Of a stretch of 64,000 nucleotides of DNA, positions 24,111 through 32,874 are shown piece after piece (the first letter of the stretch is position 1; each line of letters opens with the position of its first letter). A model generated the notes under the pieces. That model did not search any database, was not told the DNA's origin, and was given only the letters and a program-made list of their open reading frames with translations. This stretch comes from Gemmatimonadota bacterium. Its GTDB lineage: Bacteria; JAAXHH01. The position numbers were made by a program, and so were the translations under genes. The stretch covers positions 1 through 64,000 of the forward strand of contig JAPOZT010000014.1 of the NCBI GenBank assembly GCA_026705925.1, given 5' to 3'.

Positions 24111-24961
24111 GTACCGACGCCGCACCACCCGGAAACCCCGGAGCGCAAGGACCGTCCGTGCCGCAAGGAACGCCCGCACCGCCCGGTCACGACTGCGCGT
24201 CGTGCGCACTGCAGGAGAACCTGGTGCAGATGGGTGTTTCGCTGGACCGGTGGGATTATGTCATCGCGCTGGCGGGTAACCCGAACGTGGGCAAGAGCAC
24301 GGTCTTCAACGCGCTGACCGGATTGAAGCAGCATACGGGGAACTGGCCCGGGAAAACGGTGAACCGGGCCGAGGGCGGTTTCGAGTTCAACGGCAGCAGG
24401 TACAAGATGATCGACCTGCCCGGCACGTATTCCCTGCTGTCAGCGTCCATCGACGAGGAGATCGCCCGGGACTTCATCCTCTTCGGCCGCCCCGACTGCA
24501 CATTGATCGTCATCGACGCCACCATGCTCGAGCGCAATCTCAACCTGGTCCTCCAGGTGCTGGAGATCACGGAGAGAGCGGTGGTCTGCCTGAACCTGAT
24601 GGACGAGGCCGCGCGCAAGGGGATCTCGGTGGATCACCGCGCGCTTTCCCGGGAACTCGGCGTGCCGGTCGTGCCCGTGTCGGCCCGGAAGAAAGAGGGA
24701 CTGGGCCTTCTGATGCGCACGGTCGCCGACGTGATCCAGGGCGAGATTAAGAACGCGCCGCGGCGCATAACGGGCAACGAGGAACTGGACCGGACGGTGG
24801 ATACGATCACGGGCATGCTACGAACGTCCTACCCGGACCTGCCGAACCCCCGCTGGATCGCCTTCAGGCTGCTCGACGGCGACTACCGGGTGCGAAAGGC
24901 CCTGGAAACGGGTGAATTCAGCCGGATGGGCATCCAGGCCGGTGTAATCGACGGGAAATGA
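24107..24961 (+). CDS. feoB: FeoB GTPase domain protein (split FeoB, N-terminal half)
   Basis: This 284-residue cytoplasmic G protein is the N-terminal half of FeoB. Motifs are G1 [10 protein letters not shown]3 DLPGTYSL, G4 NLMD and G5 SARKK, after an unusual Pro/Gly-rich N-terminal extension with a CxxC pair (DCASCAL, C30 and C33). In ordinary FeoB this domain is joined to the membrane channel; here the frame stops at 24961 and a separate gene begins at 24958 with a four-base overlap. The second gene has its own ATG and a soluble linker, so this is an organised split rather than a random frameshift. GTP hydrolysis would drive or gate Fe(II) import. Confidence 0.9.
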   Translation: MSTDAAPPGNPGAQGPSVPQGTPAPPGHDCASCALQENLVQMGVSLDRWDYVIALAGNPNVGKSTVFNALTGLKQHTGNWPGKTVNRAEGGFEFNGSRYKMIDLPGTYSLLSASIDEEIARDFILFGRPDCTLIVIDATMLERNLNLVLQVLEITERAVVCLNLMDEAARKGISVDHRALSRELGVPVVPVSARKKEGLGLLMRTVADVIQGEIKNAPRRITGNEELDRTVDTITGMLRTSYPDLPNPRWIAFRLLDGDYRVRKALETGEFSRMGIQAGVIDGK

Positions 24962-26397
24962 AGACGGGAAATGAAATCATGAGCGAGACTTCGACAAAAC
25001 CCACGGTCGGCGAGGACATTCTAGGACGGGTCGAGGAGATGCAGCGGGGCCTGGACGGATCGTACCGGGATGAAATCGTCGAGGCCATCTACCAGGATGC
25101 CGAGGCCATCAGCCGGAAGGTGGTCCGCACCGAGGAATCGACTTCCTACCCGTGGGACCAGAAGCTGGACCGCATCGTGACCTCGAAGATCTGGGGCCTG
25201 CCGTTCATGGCCCTGCTCCTGGGGGTCGTCTTCTGGGTCACGATCTCGGGCGCCAACGTGCCCTCCTCCATGCTGGCCGAAGGCCTGTTCTGGCTCGGTG
25301 CACGTGGCGTCGAGTTCTTCGATTGGCTGGGCATGCCCTGGTGGGTCACCGGTTTCATCTGGCACGGCGTGTACCGGGGGCTGGCCTGGGTGATCGCCGT
25401 GATGCTCCCGCCCATGGCGATCTTCTTCCCCATATTCACCATACTGGAAGACCTGGGGTACCTCCCCCGTGTGGCCTTCAACGTCGACGCCCTGTTCAAG
25501 AAGGCGGGTGCCCACGGCAAGCAGGCCCTCACCATGAGCATGGGACTGGGCTGCAACGCGGCGGGCGTCGTGGCCTGCCGCGTCATCGATTCCCCCCGGG
25601 AACGGCTGATCGCCATCCTGACCAACAACTTCATGCCCTGCAACGGTCGGTGGCCCACACTGATCATACTGGCCACCCTCTTCGTGGCGGCGGCATTCCC
25701 GCCGGCCTTCGCGGCCATGGCCGCGGCGGGCTCCCTGGTCCTCATCGTCCTGATCGGCGCCGCGACGACTCTGCTGGTGTCGGCCGTACTGTCCAGATCC
25801 TTCCTCCGGGGCGAAGCCAGCAGCTTCACGCTGGAGCTCCCACCCTACCGGCGCCCCAGCATCCTGCGCGTGCTCTACACCTCGCTGATCGACCGGACGA
25901 TTTTCGTTTTGTGGAGGGCGGTGGTCATGGCCGTGCCGGCGGGCGGCGTGATCTGGCTGCTGAGCAACATCCACGCCGGGGGGCAGAGCCTGACGGTATG
26001 GGTCTCGCAGTGGCTGGAACCCGTGGGACGGGCCATCGGGCTCGACGGCGTGATCCTGCTGGCCTACATCATCGCCATACCCGCCAACGAAATCGTGGTC
26101 CCGACCATCATCATGGCCTATACCGGTGCGGGCATGATGATCGAACTGGACACGATGGCGGAACTGCAGCATCTCCTGGTGAACCAGCAGGGATGGACGC
26201 TCCTCACCGCCGTCTGCCTGATGCTCTTCTCCCTGCTGCACAACCCGTGCTCGACGACCATGTGGACGGTCTACCGGGAGACCCGGAGCGTAAAGTGGAC
26301 CGTGGTGAGCGGTCTCATGCCCCTGGCCATCGCCTTCCTCCTGCTATTCATCGTCGCCCAGACCGCCTACTGGATCATGGGGCTGGCGGGAATGTGA
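24958..26397 (+). CDS. FeoB membrane domain protein (split FeoB, C-terminal half)
   Basis: These 479 residues are the Fe(II) permease part of FeoB. After a soluble linker (about 1-70), membrane helices begin at [16 protein letters not shown]. The conserved Gate-1 motif appears as [16 protein letters not shown] with [16 protein letters not shown], and the second gate lies near [16 protein letters not shown] and LLHNPCSTT. These carry the Cys and Glu/Asn residues linked to iron movement. It must pair with the separate GTPase encoded by the overlapping upstream gene. ATG 24958 overlaps the upstream stop; a second ATG at 24979 is also possible. It is the last gene of the operon and faces convergent cysNC. 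Confidence 0.9.
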   Translation: MKTGNEIMSETSTKPTVGEDILGRVEEMQRGLDGSYRDEIVEAIYQDAEAISRKVVRTEESTSYPWDQKLDRIVTSKIWGLPFMALLLGVVFWVTISGANVPSSMLAEGLFWLGARGVEFFDWLGMPWWVTGFIWHGVYRGLAWVIAVMLPPMAIFFPIFTILEDLGYLPRVAFNVDALFKKAGAHGKQALTMSMGLGCNAAGVVACRVIDSPRERLIAILTNNFMPCNGRWPTLIILATLFVAAAFPPAFAAMAAAGSLVLIVLIGAATTLLVSAVLSRSFLRGEASSFTLELPPYRRPSILRVLYTSLIDRTIFVLWRAVVMAVPAGGVIWLLSNIHAGGQSLTVWVSQWLEPVGRAIGLDGVILLAYIIAIPANEIVVPTIIMAYTGAGMMIELDTMAELQHLLVNQQGWTLLTAVCLMLFSLLHNPCSTTMWTVYRETRSVKWTVVSGLMPLAIAFLLLFIVAQTAYWIMGLAGM

Positions 26398-26420
26398 CCC
26401 ATGGGTTCCCGCGCGCCCGG

Positions 26421-28334
26421 CTACGGCCTGGCCAGCAGGTAGCCTCTCTCCTTCAACACCGCTATAATACGTGAAACCGACCGGTCCACCGGGTCGGTCT
26501 CGGTAGCGACCTTCACCGCCGGGTCATTCGGCCTTTCGTAGGGGTAGTCCACACCGGCGAGGTTGCGCAGCAGGCCCCGGTCCGATTTGACGTAACAGCC
26601 GGTGGTATCGTGCTTCCGGCACCAGTCCAGCGACGCGTCGACGAAGACTTCCATGTACCGGTCGGTCCCGATCCGCTCGGCCACCTGGCGGCGGCCCTCT
26701 TCGCTCGGCGAGATGAAGGAGGCGACGACGATGAGGCCCGCGTCGTTGAGCACGCGGGCGCATTCGGCCACGCGCCGCAGGTTCTCCGCCTGGTCCGCCG
26801 CCGAGAAGCCCAGGTCCCGGCTGAGTCCGTTGCGGACCACTGAACTGTCCAGCACCACCACCGAGTACCCCTCCTCGTACAGCGCCGCCTCGAGTCCGAA
26901 GGTGACGGCCGACTTGCCCGATCCCACCAGTCCCGTGATCCAGATCGTACAGGGCTTCTGGCCATAACGCGCGATCCGCCGGTCCGGGTCCACCAGGCTG
27001 GACCGCTTCGAGGTGGACGCCCGGGGTTCGGAACCGGCGTCCACGTCCATGGGGACGCGGTCCTCCGGCAGCCGGTCGATGATCATGCCCGCGGCCACGG
27101 TATGGTTGGTCAGGTAGTCCACCAGAATGAAACTCCCGGTCAGCCGGTTGTTCTGGTAGGCGTCGTGGAAGAGGGGCCGGTTCGAGGTCAGGGCCACGCG
27201 GCCGATATCGTTAAGCGCAAGGTGGGGTACGTCGACTTTGTGCAGGGTATCGACGTCGATCCGGTAGTCGACGTGATCGATGCTCGCGCGGGCGGTCTGC
27301 GTGGTCTGTTTGATCAGGTAGTGACGCGACGGGTCCATGGGCGCCTCGCCCATCCAGACCATCATGGCTTCGAACCGCCGGTCCACGTGGGGCAGGTTCT
27401 TCGGATGGACGATCATGTCGCCTCGGCTCACGTCCACTTCGTCCTCCAGTTGCAGCGAAACGGACATGGGCGGATAAGCCTCTTCGAGGTCGCCGTCGAA
27501 ACTGGACACGGACTTCACCCGCGTCCGGTTCTGCCCGGGCAGGACCAGCACTTCGTCCCCGGGCCGGACCACGCCGGACAGCACCGAACCCGCGTAGTAC
27601 CGCGCGTTCTGGTGGGGGCGGATGACGTACTGCACGGGAAAGCGCAGGTCCACCAGGTTGCGGTCGGTCAGGAACTGCACGTCCTCCAGGATATCCAGCA
27701 CGGTCTGCCCGTGGTACCACGGCATGCGGTCGCTTTTCACCACCACGTTGTCGCCCTCGAGTGCGCTCACCGGAACGAGCCGGATGTCGCTCACGTTCAG
27801 CTTGGCGGCGTAGTCCAGGAAGGTGCGGCGGATGTCGTCGAAGACCGCTTCGCTGTAATCCACCATGTCCATCTTGTTCACGGCGACGACGAGGTGCTGG
27901 ATGCCGAGCAGCGAGGTGATGAAGGCGTGGCGGCGGGTCTGCGTCAGCACGCCGTGGCGCGCATCGACGAGCACGATCGCCAGGTTGGCGCCGGACGCGC
28001 CGGTCGCCATGTTCCGCGTGTACTGTTCGTGGCCCGGGGTGTCGGCGATGATGAATTTACGCCGGGGGGTCGAGAAATAGCGGTAGGCCACGTCGATGGT
28101 GATGCCCTGCTCCCGCTCGGCCTTGAGGCCGTCCAGCAACAAGGCCAGGTCGGGCGTTTCGTCCTTGCGGGCCAGTTGCTTCAGCGAGGCGAGGTGGTCC
28201 TCGTAGATGTTCTTCGAGTCGGCCAGCAGCCTGCCGATCAGCGTGGACTTGCCGTCGTCCACGCTGCCCGCCGTGCTGAAGCGCAGCAGTTCCTTTTCCT
28301 CGTTCTGGGTTAAAAAAGTCTGGATGTCGGTCAT
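26421..28334 (-). CDS. cysNC: CysNC: sulfate adenylyltransferase GTPase subunit fused to APS-kinase-like domain
   Basis: With CysD this protein makes adenylyl sulfate from ATP and sulfate. The 637 residues have an EF-Tu-like GTPase domain (GSVDDGKST 23-31, DTPGH 98-102, NKMD 153-156), two beta-barrel domains, and a C-terminal APS-kinase domain (about 455-637) with P-loop GLVGSGKS (468-475). In the kinase part the conserved LDGD reads LDSS (495-498), losing an Asp placed for catalysis, and ISPY reads ISPS (541-544). Kinase activity is therefore doubtful. A separate CysC with an intact LDGD is encoded two genes upstream. It is the last gene of cysC-cysD-cysNC. Confidence 0.92.
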   Translation of the reverse strand: MTDIQTFLTQNEEKELLRFSTAGSVDDGKSTLIGRLLADSKNIYEDHLASLKQLARKDETPDLALLLDGLKAEREQGITIDVAYRYFSTPRRKFIIADTPGHEQYTRNMATGASGANLAIVLVDARHGVLTQTRRHAFITSLLGIQHLVVAVNKMDMVDYSEAVFDDIRRTFLDYAAKLNVSDIRLVPVSALEGDNVVVKSDRMPWYHGQTVLDILEDVQFLTDRNLVDLRFPVQYVIRPHQNARYYAGSVLSGVVRPGDEVLVLPGQNRTRVKSVSSFDGDLEEAYPPMSVSLQLEDEVDVSRGDMIVHPKNLPHVDRRFEAMMVWMGEAPMDPSRHYLIKQTTQTARASIDHVDYRIDVDTLHKVDVPHLALNDIGRVALTSNRPLFHDAYQNNRLTGSFILVDYLTNHTVAAGMIIDRLPEDRVPMDVDAGSEPRASTSKRSSLVDPDRRIARYGQKPCTIWITGLVGSGKSAVTFGLEAALYEEGYSVVVLDSSVVRNGLSRDLGFSAADQAENLRRVAECARVLNDAGLIVVASFISPSEEGRRQVAERIGTDRYMEVFVDASLDWCRKHDTTGCYVKSDRGLLRNLAGVDYPYERPNDPAVKVATETDPVDRSVSRIIAVLKERGYLLARP

Positions 28335-28371
28335 TTCAGGTTGCGTGGCTGGTCGCGAGGCCGAATCGGCT

Positions 28372-29277
28372 TCAGAAATAGCCCTCCCGCTTCTTCAATT
28401 CCATGGACCCTTCCTGGTCGTGATCGATGATGCGGGTGGAACGTTCCGAGATGCGCTCCACCATCATTTCCTCGATGATCTCTTCGACGGAAGCTGCGGT
28501 GGACCTAACGGCGCCGGTGCAGGGCGAGCAACCCAGCGTGCGGAACCGGCAGACCATGGAGCGGGGAGTCTCACCGGGCAGCAGGCGGGCCTGCCCTTCC
28601 AGGGGTATCAGTTGCTCTCCCCGGACCACGACCTCGCGCTCCCGGGCGAAATACAGGGGTACGACCGGGATGTCCTCCCGGTGGATGTACATCCAGATAT
28701 CCAGTTCGGTCCAGTTGGAGAGGGGGAAGACCCGGATGGACTCCTCCTGGCCGATGCGGCAGTTGTACAGGTTCCACAGTTCGGGACGCTGGTTCTTCGG
28801 ATCCCACTGGCCGAATCGGTCCCGGAATGAGAAGAACCGTTCCTTGGCCCGTGATTTCTCCTCCTCGCGCCGGGCGCCGCCCAACGCGGCGTCGAAGCGC
28901 CCTTCGCTGAGCCCGTCTAGCAGGGCCTGTGTCTTAAGCAGGCCGCAGCACCGCTGCGTGCCCAGGTCGTAGGGATTGGCGCCCGCGGCGATGGCTTCCT
29001 CGTTGCGGTGGACGATCAGGTCCGCCTCGTATTCCTCGGCCATGCGCCTTCGAAAGTCGTACATCTCCTCGAACTTGTACCCGGTGTCTACGTGCATGAG
29101 CGGGAAGGGCAGCTTTTGCGGATAGAAGGCCTTGCGCGCGAGGTGCAGCATGACCGAGGAATCCTTGCCGACGGAATACAGCATGACGGGCCGCTCGAAT
29201 TCCGCGGCGACCTCGCGCATGACGTGGATGCTCTCGGCTTCGAGCTGCATCAGGTGTGAGATGGAATAACGGGGCAT
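28372..29277 (-). CDS. cysD: Sulfate adenylyltransferase subunit 2 (CysD)
   Basis: This 301-residue PP-loop enzyme adenylylates sulfate, with energy from GTP hydrolysis on CysN. The PP-loop [17 protein letters not shown], the [16 protein letters not shown] segment, [24 protein letters not shown] and the C-terminal TLGCSPCTG are all typical of CysD. The start is ATG 29277, eight bases after the cysC stop; longer in-frame reading upstream only overlaps cysC. The ribosome site is poor, so translation is probably coupled to cysC. CysNC follows after 37 bases. Confidence 0.95.
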   Translation of the reverse strand: MPRYSISHLMQLEAESIHVMREVAAEFERPVMLYSVGKDSSVMLHLARKAFYPQKLPFPLMHVDTGYKFEEMYDFRRRMAEEYEADLIVHRNEEAIAAGANPYDLGTQRCCGLLKTQALLDGLSEGRFDAALGGARREEEKSRAKERFFSFRDRFGQWDPKNQRPELWNLYNCRIGQEESIRVFPLSNWTELDIWMYIHREDIPVVPLYFAREREVVVRGEQLIPLEGQARLLPGETPRSMVCRFRTLGCSPCTGAVRSTAASVEEIIEEMMVERISERSTRIIDHDQEGSMELKKREGYF

Positions 29278-29285
29278 GTCAGGGC

Positions 29286-29822
29286 CTACAGAAAGGGTGC
29301 GATGTGGTCCATGACCATCTTCTCGGATTCCGCGGCCGTCAGCCGCGAGGTGTCGATACGCAATTCCGGCGCTTCCGGTGCTTCGTAGGGATCGTCCAGT
29401 CCGGTAAACCCGCTGATCTCGCCCCGCCTCGACCTGGCGTACAGTCCCTTTACGTCCCGGGCCTCGCATACTTCCAGAGGCGTGGACAGGTGCACTTCGA
29501 TGAATCGCACGCAGCGTTGCCGAACTTCCTCCCGGGCTTCCCGGTAAGGCGAAATGAGCGACACGATCGTACAGATGCCGTTTCGCTCGAGGACCGATGC
29601 CAGGTAACCCACGCGGGCGATGTGGGCCAAGCGTCCGGGTCTGTCGAACGCCGTGTCGGGAAAAACGGCCCGGATTTCATCTCCGTCCAGCCGTTCCGCC
29701 TTGATCCCGCGCTCCCGCAGGATTCGGTGAACCCGGCCCGCGATCGTGCTCTTTCCCGACCCGGACAACCCGGTGAACCACAGGACAAAGGGGTTCTTCG
29801 CTTCGCGCGGCCTGTCCCCCAT
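29286..29822 (-). CDS. cysC: Adenylylsulfate kinase (stand-alone CysC)
   Basis: The enzyme phosphorylates adenylyl sulfate to PAPS, the sulfate donor for sulfotransferases and for PAPS reductases. The 178 residues carry P-loop GLSGSGKST (18-26), LDGDEIR (45-51) with the catalytic Asp, and [10 protein letters not shown] (89-98) with the phosphorylatable Ser region. The segment between ([18 protein letters not shown]) departs from the usual DLGFSxxDRxENIRR, so it is a divergent CysC. It is the first gene of cysC-cysD-cysNC and may supply the activity that the CysNC kinase domain seems to have lost. A 9-bp minisatellite occupies its leader. Confidence 0.9.
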   Translation of the reverse strand: MGDRPREAKNPFVLWFTGLSGSGKSTIAGRVHRILRERGIKAERLDGDEIRAVFPDTAFDRPGRLAHIARVGYLASVLERNGICTIVSLISPYREAREEVRQRCVRFIEVHLSTPLEVCEARDVKGLYARSRRGEISGFTGLDDPYEAPEAPELRIDTSRLTAAESEKMVMDHIAPFL

Positions 29823-29846
29823 GCCTCATCTCCTGCGTTTGTCAGA

Positions 29847-29909
29847 CCGCCTGGTCCGCCTGGTCCGCATCGTCCGCCTGGTCCGCCTGGTTCGCCTGGT
29901 CCGCATCGT
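29847..29909. repeat. 9-bp minisatellite x7 (CCGCCTGGT type)
   Basis: Seven adjacent units, of which four are exactly CCGCCTGGT; the reverse complement is ACCAGGCGG. It lies in the cysC 5' leader. Confidence 0.9.
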
Positions 29910-29968
29910 CATCAACAACCGCAACCGGGCGCATTCCGCTGGAGGCGAAATCCGCCGAAAGCGCATAC

Positions 29969-29997
29969 CATATAACGAAGCCGCGATCGAATTGCAA
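29969..29997 (-). promoter_or_regulatory. Candidate promoter of the cys operon
   Basis: Minus-strand TTGCAA (29997-29992) and TATATG (29974-29969) are 17 bases apart. Both match consensus at four of six positions. It is about 150 bases before the cysC start, so the transcript would carry the minisatellite. Confidence 0.35.
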
Positions 29998-30177
29998 CAG
30001 ATATATGAAATGAGCCGCAAGGGTTTATGGCGCGGGCTGTCAAACAATGAAATGCCTTGACGGAAACAGCGGATGTTCCGAGTTTCTTCTGTGTTCGACG
30101 TCCGTCCGTTCAGGCGCGAAACATGGACCGGTTGGCACGTAACTAGGATCGCCGCCACCGACCGGCAGGAGGTTTTC

Positions 30178-31662
30178 TTGCGATCAGCCATGGCCATGCT
30201 CGTGTCCGTATTCGTGTCCGTGTTCGCGGCGCTGGTATCGAGTTGCGCCTCGGCGCCGAAACCGCAGCATCCGTCCCTTGAAACCCCCGTTCCCCTTCAG
30301 TGGACCGCCGCGCCGTCGGAATCCGGCGCGATCGGTGAGCGCTGGTGGTCGGATTTCAGCGACAGCCGGCTGGACGGACTCATCGACGAAGCCCTCTCCC
30401 GAAACTTCGAACTCAAGTCGGTCACCGGCCGAATGCAGGCCGCGCGGGCCCAGGCGCGCATCGTGGGCGCTCCCCTGCTGCCGCAGGTCAGCCTGGACTT
30501 CAACCGAAACAGAACACGCCGGAACTTCATCGGGTTCCCGATACCCGGCGGGAATGGCGGCGTGCTGAAGACGACGTCGACGACCTACGGCGTATCGACG
30601 AACATCAACTGGGAGATCGATCTGTGGGGCCGGCTGAGCGATGACAAAGCGGCCGCGCTGGCGGACGTGCAGGGCTCGCAGGCAGATCTCTATGGCGTCC
30701 GGTCGTCCGTGGCCGGCCAGACCGCCAAGGCTTGGTTCGCCGCTATTGAAGCCCGCCGCCAACTCGATCTGGCACGGGCGACGAGAGACAATTTCACCGT
30801 GGTGAACGAACGGATCGAGAACCGATACGCCCGCGGGCTCAGACCCGCCCTCGACCTCCGCCTTTCGCTGGCCAACGTGGCCGCGGCCGAGGCCGTCGTC
30901 CTCCAGCGTATGCAGGCGTACGATGGCGTCGTCCGGCAACTCGAGATCCTGCTTGGCCGGTATCCGTCGGCCGAACTCTCCATCGCTTCAGACCTTCCCC
31001 CGGTACCCTCGACCGTGCCGGCCGGACTTCCCGCCGATCTCATTGCGCGACGGCCGGACCTGATGCTGGCCGAACGGCAGCTCGCCGCGGCCGGCGCCCG
31101 TGTCGGCGTGGCAAAGAAGGCGCGGTACCCGGCCATACGCCTGACCGGTTCGGGCGGCACGTCCACCGCCGCGCTGACCGACCTCCTCGATGGCGATTTC
31201 ATCGTCTGGAGCCTCGTGTCCAGCCTGCTGCAGCCCCTGTTCCAGGGCGGACGGCTCAGCGCGGGCGTGGACCTGGCCGAGGCCAACAGGGACCAGGTCC
31301 TGGCGAACTTCGCGGACCGGGCCCTGCGCGCCTACGGGGAGGTGGAGACCGCCCTGGCGGCGGACGGGCTTCTCCGGAGGCGCGAAACCGCGCTCCTGGA
31401 AGCCACGACGCAGGCCGCGGCCGCCCGCGAACTGGCGGAATCGCGGTATCACGGCGGTCTGAGCGACGTGATCACCATGCTGGACGCCCAGCGGCGCGCC
31501 TTCGATTCCGAGGGACAGTACCTGGCCGTGCGGCGTCAACGGCTGGACGCCCGGGTGGACCTCTACCTGGCGCTGGGTGGCGGATTCGAAGGAATAGCAC
31601 CGGAAACCGGTGAACCGGGAGATCTACGACCTAAAGGGGAACTAGGAGATGTACAGGAGTAG
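30178..31662 (+). CDS. Outer-membrane efflux factor (OprM/NodT family lipoprotein)
   Basis: This is the trimeric outer-membrane channel of a tripartite RND pump. The start is TTG 30178, with AGGAGG five bases upstream; earlier in-frame starts lack a ribosome site. The 494 residues begin with a lipoprotein signal ending VSSC, so the protein is lipid-anchored. Two OEP repeats follow: WWSDFSDSRLDGLIDEALSRNFEL ... NINWEIDLWGRLSD in the first half, and ARRPDLMLAERQLAAAGARVGVAKKARYPAIRLTG ... LLQPLFQGGRL in the second. A charged tail closes the protein. The adaptor and permease genes follow directly. Confidence 0.92.
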   Translation: MRSAMAMLVSVFVSVFAALVSSCASAPKPQHPSLETPVPLQWTAAPSESGAIGERWWSDFSDSRLDGLIDEALSRNFELKSVTGRMQAARAQARIVGAPLLPQVSLDFNRNRTRRNFIGFPIPGGNGGVLKTTSTTYGVSTNINWEIDLWGRLSDDKAAALADVQGSQADLYGVRSSVAGQTAKAWFAAIEARRQLDLARATRDNFTVVNERIENRYARGLRPALDLRLSLANVAAAEAVVLQRMQAYDGVVRQLEILLGRYPSAELSIASDLPPVPSTVPAGLPADLIARRPDLMLAERQLAAAGARVGVAKKARYPAIRLTGSGGTSTAALTDLLDGDFIVWSLVSSLLQPLFQGGRLSAGVDLAEANRDQVLANFADRALRAYGEVETALAADGLLRRRETALLEATTQAAAARELAESRYHGGLSDVITMLDAQRRAFDSEGQYLAVRRQRLDARVDLYLALGGGFEGIAPETGEPGDLRPKGELGDVQE

Positions 31663-31665
31663 AGG

Positions 31666-32874
31666 ATGAACAAGTGGCTTAGAATATCCCTTCCGCTGGC
31701 CATTGTCGCGGGTTCGGTGCTGATCATGGTCTTCCTGGTCCGCAGCCGGCCCGTGGTGGAGAGCAGGTTGCCGGCCGTCCCGCCTCCGCTGGTTCGCACG
31801 GCCGTCGCGACGCTGGACACGGTCCAGCTCACGGTACGGTCCCAGGGCTCGGTGATGCCGAGGACCGAGAGCGCGCTCTCGGCCGAGACGGACGGTCAGA
31901 TCGTATTCGTGTCGCCTTCCTTCGTACCTGGCGGGTTCTTCGAAAGAGACGAGTTGCTGGTGCGTCTCGACACGCGCGACGCGGAACTGGCGGTCACGCG
32001 TGCAGCCGCGGACACGGCCCGGTTCGCCACCGCGCTGCAGATCGAGCAGGAGGAAGCCCGCCTCGCCCAGGACGAATGGCGCCGGCTGGGATCGGGCGCA
32101 CCCATGCCGCTTGTCCTGAGGGAACCTCAACTGACCCAGGCCAGGGCCAACCTGGAAGCGTCCGTCGCGGCGCTTCAGCAGGCGAAACTCAACCTGGAAC
32201 GAACGGAGATCCGCGCGCCGTACGCCGGCAGGGTGAGGAAGAAGAACGTGGACGTGGGTCAGTTCCTCAGGCGGGGCGAGGCCCTGGCGACCATCTACGC
32301 CATCAACTACGCCGAGATTCGGTTGCCCATACCGGACGAAGAACTGGCGTTTTTCGACACGCCCATGCAGTTCCGTGGCGAGACAGCCCGCGCTGCGGGG
32401 CCCCCGGTCGTGATCAGCGCCGAATTCGCCGGCCGCCGGCACCGGTGGGACGGCACGGTGGTCCGCATGGAGGGCGAGATCGACCCCATGAGCCGGATGG
32501 TGTACGCGGTGGCAAGGGTCCAGAATCCGTACGGCCGGGGCGCGAATCCCGACCGGCCGCCCCTGGGCATCGGCATGTTCGTCGAGGCCGAGATCCTGGG
32601 CAAACGCTATCTCGATGTGGCGGTATTGCCGCGGACGGCCATGTATGGCGAGAACCGGATTGCCGTCGTCGATGACGAAAACCGGCTTCGGTATCGGCCT
32701 GTCGAGATCCTCCGGATAGCGTCCGACCAAGTATACATCCTGAGCGGAATCGAGACGGGCGACCGCGTCTGCCTGTCCGCCCTCGATACCCAGGTGGAAG
32801 GCATGGAAGTGCGCGTACTCGAATCGGATTCCTCAGGTAACGTCGTACAGGAAGAGGAAGGCACGGGCAGATGA
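31666..32874 (+). CDS. RND efflux periplasmic adaptor (membrane fusion protein)
   Basis: This 402-residue adaptor links the inner-membrane pump to the outer-membrane factor. It has an N-terminal membrane anchor (about 7-26), the lipoyl/biotinyl halves (ALSAETDGQIVFVSPSFVPGGFFERDELLVRLD and AKLNLERTEIRAPYAGRVRKKNVDVGQFLRRGE), a coiled-coil hairpin rich in Ala, Arg and Glu between them (about 110-180), and beta-barrel and membrane-proximal domains to the end. It starts three bases after the upstream stop, and its end overlaps the permease start by four bases, so the three subunits are translationally coupled. Confidence 0.92.
   Translation: MNKWLRISLPLAIVAGSVLIMVFLVRSRPVVESRLPAVPPPLVRTAVATLDTVQLTVRSQGSVMPRTESALSAETDGQIVFVSPSFVPGGFFERDELLVRLDTRDAELAVTRAAADTARFATALQIEQEEARLAQDEWRRLGSGAPMPLVLREPQLTQARANLEASVAALQQAKLNLERTEIRAPYAGRVRKKNVDVGQFLRRGEALATIYAINYAEIRLPIPDEELAFFDTPMQFRGETARAAGPPVVISAEFAGRRHRWDGTVVRMEGEIDPMSRMVYAVARVQNPYGRGANPDRPPLGIGMFVEAEILGKRYLDVAVLPRTAMYGENRIAVVDDENRLRYRPVEILRIASDQVYILSGIETGDRVCLSALDTQVEGMEVRVLESDSSGNVVQEEEGTGR

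Larger units (their letters stand above)
29823..30177. other. Divergent region between cys operon and RND efflux operon
   Basis: About 355 bases. It contains the 9-bp minisatellite (29847-29909) and a minus-strand promoter candidate (29969-29997). I found no confident plus-strand promoter for the efflux genes; TTGACG at 30056 has no good -10. Confidence 0.5.

Noticed and set aside
24107-26397. FeoB frameshift pseudogene
   Set aside because: Both parts are complete domains, the second has its own ATG overlapping the first stop, and neighbouring genes use the same four-base overlap. A sequencing error is still possible and is noted in findings.
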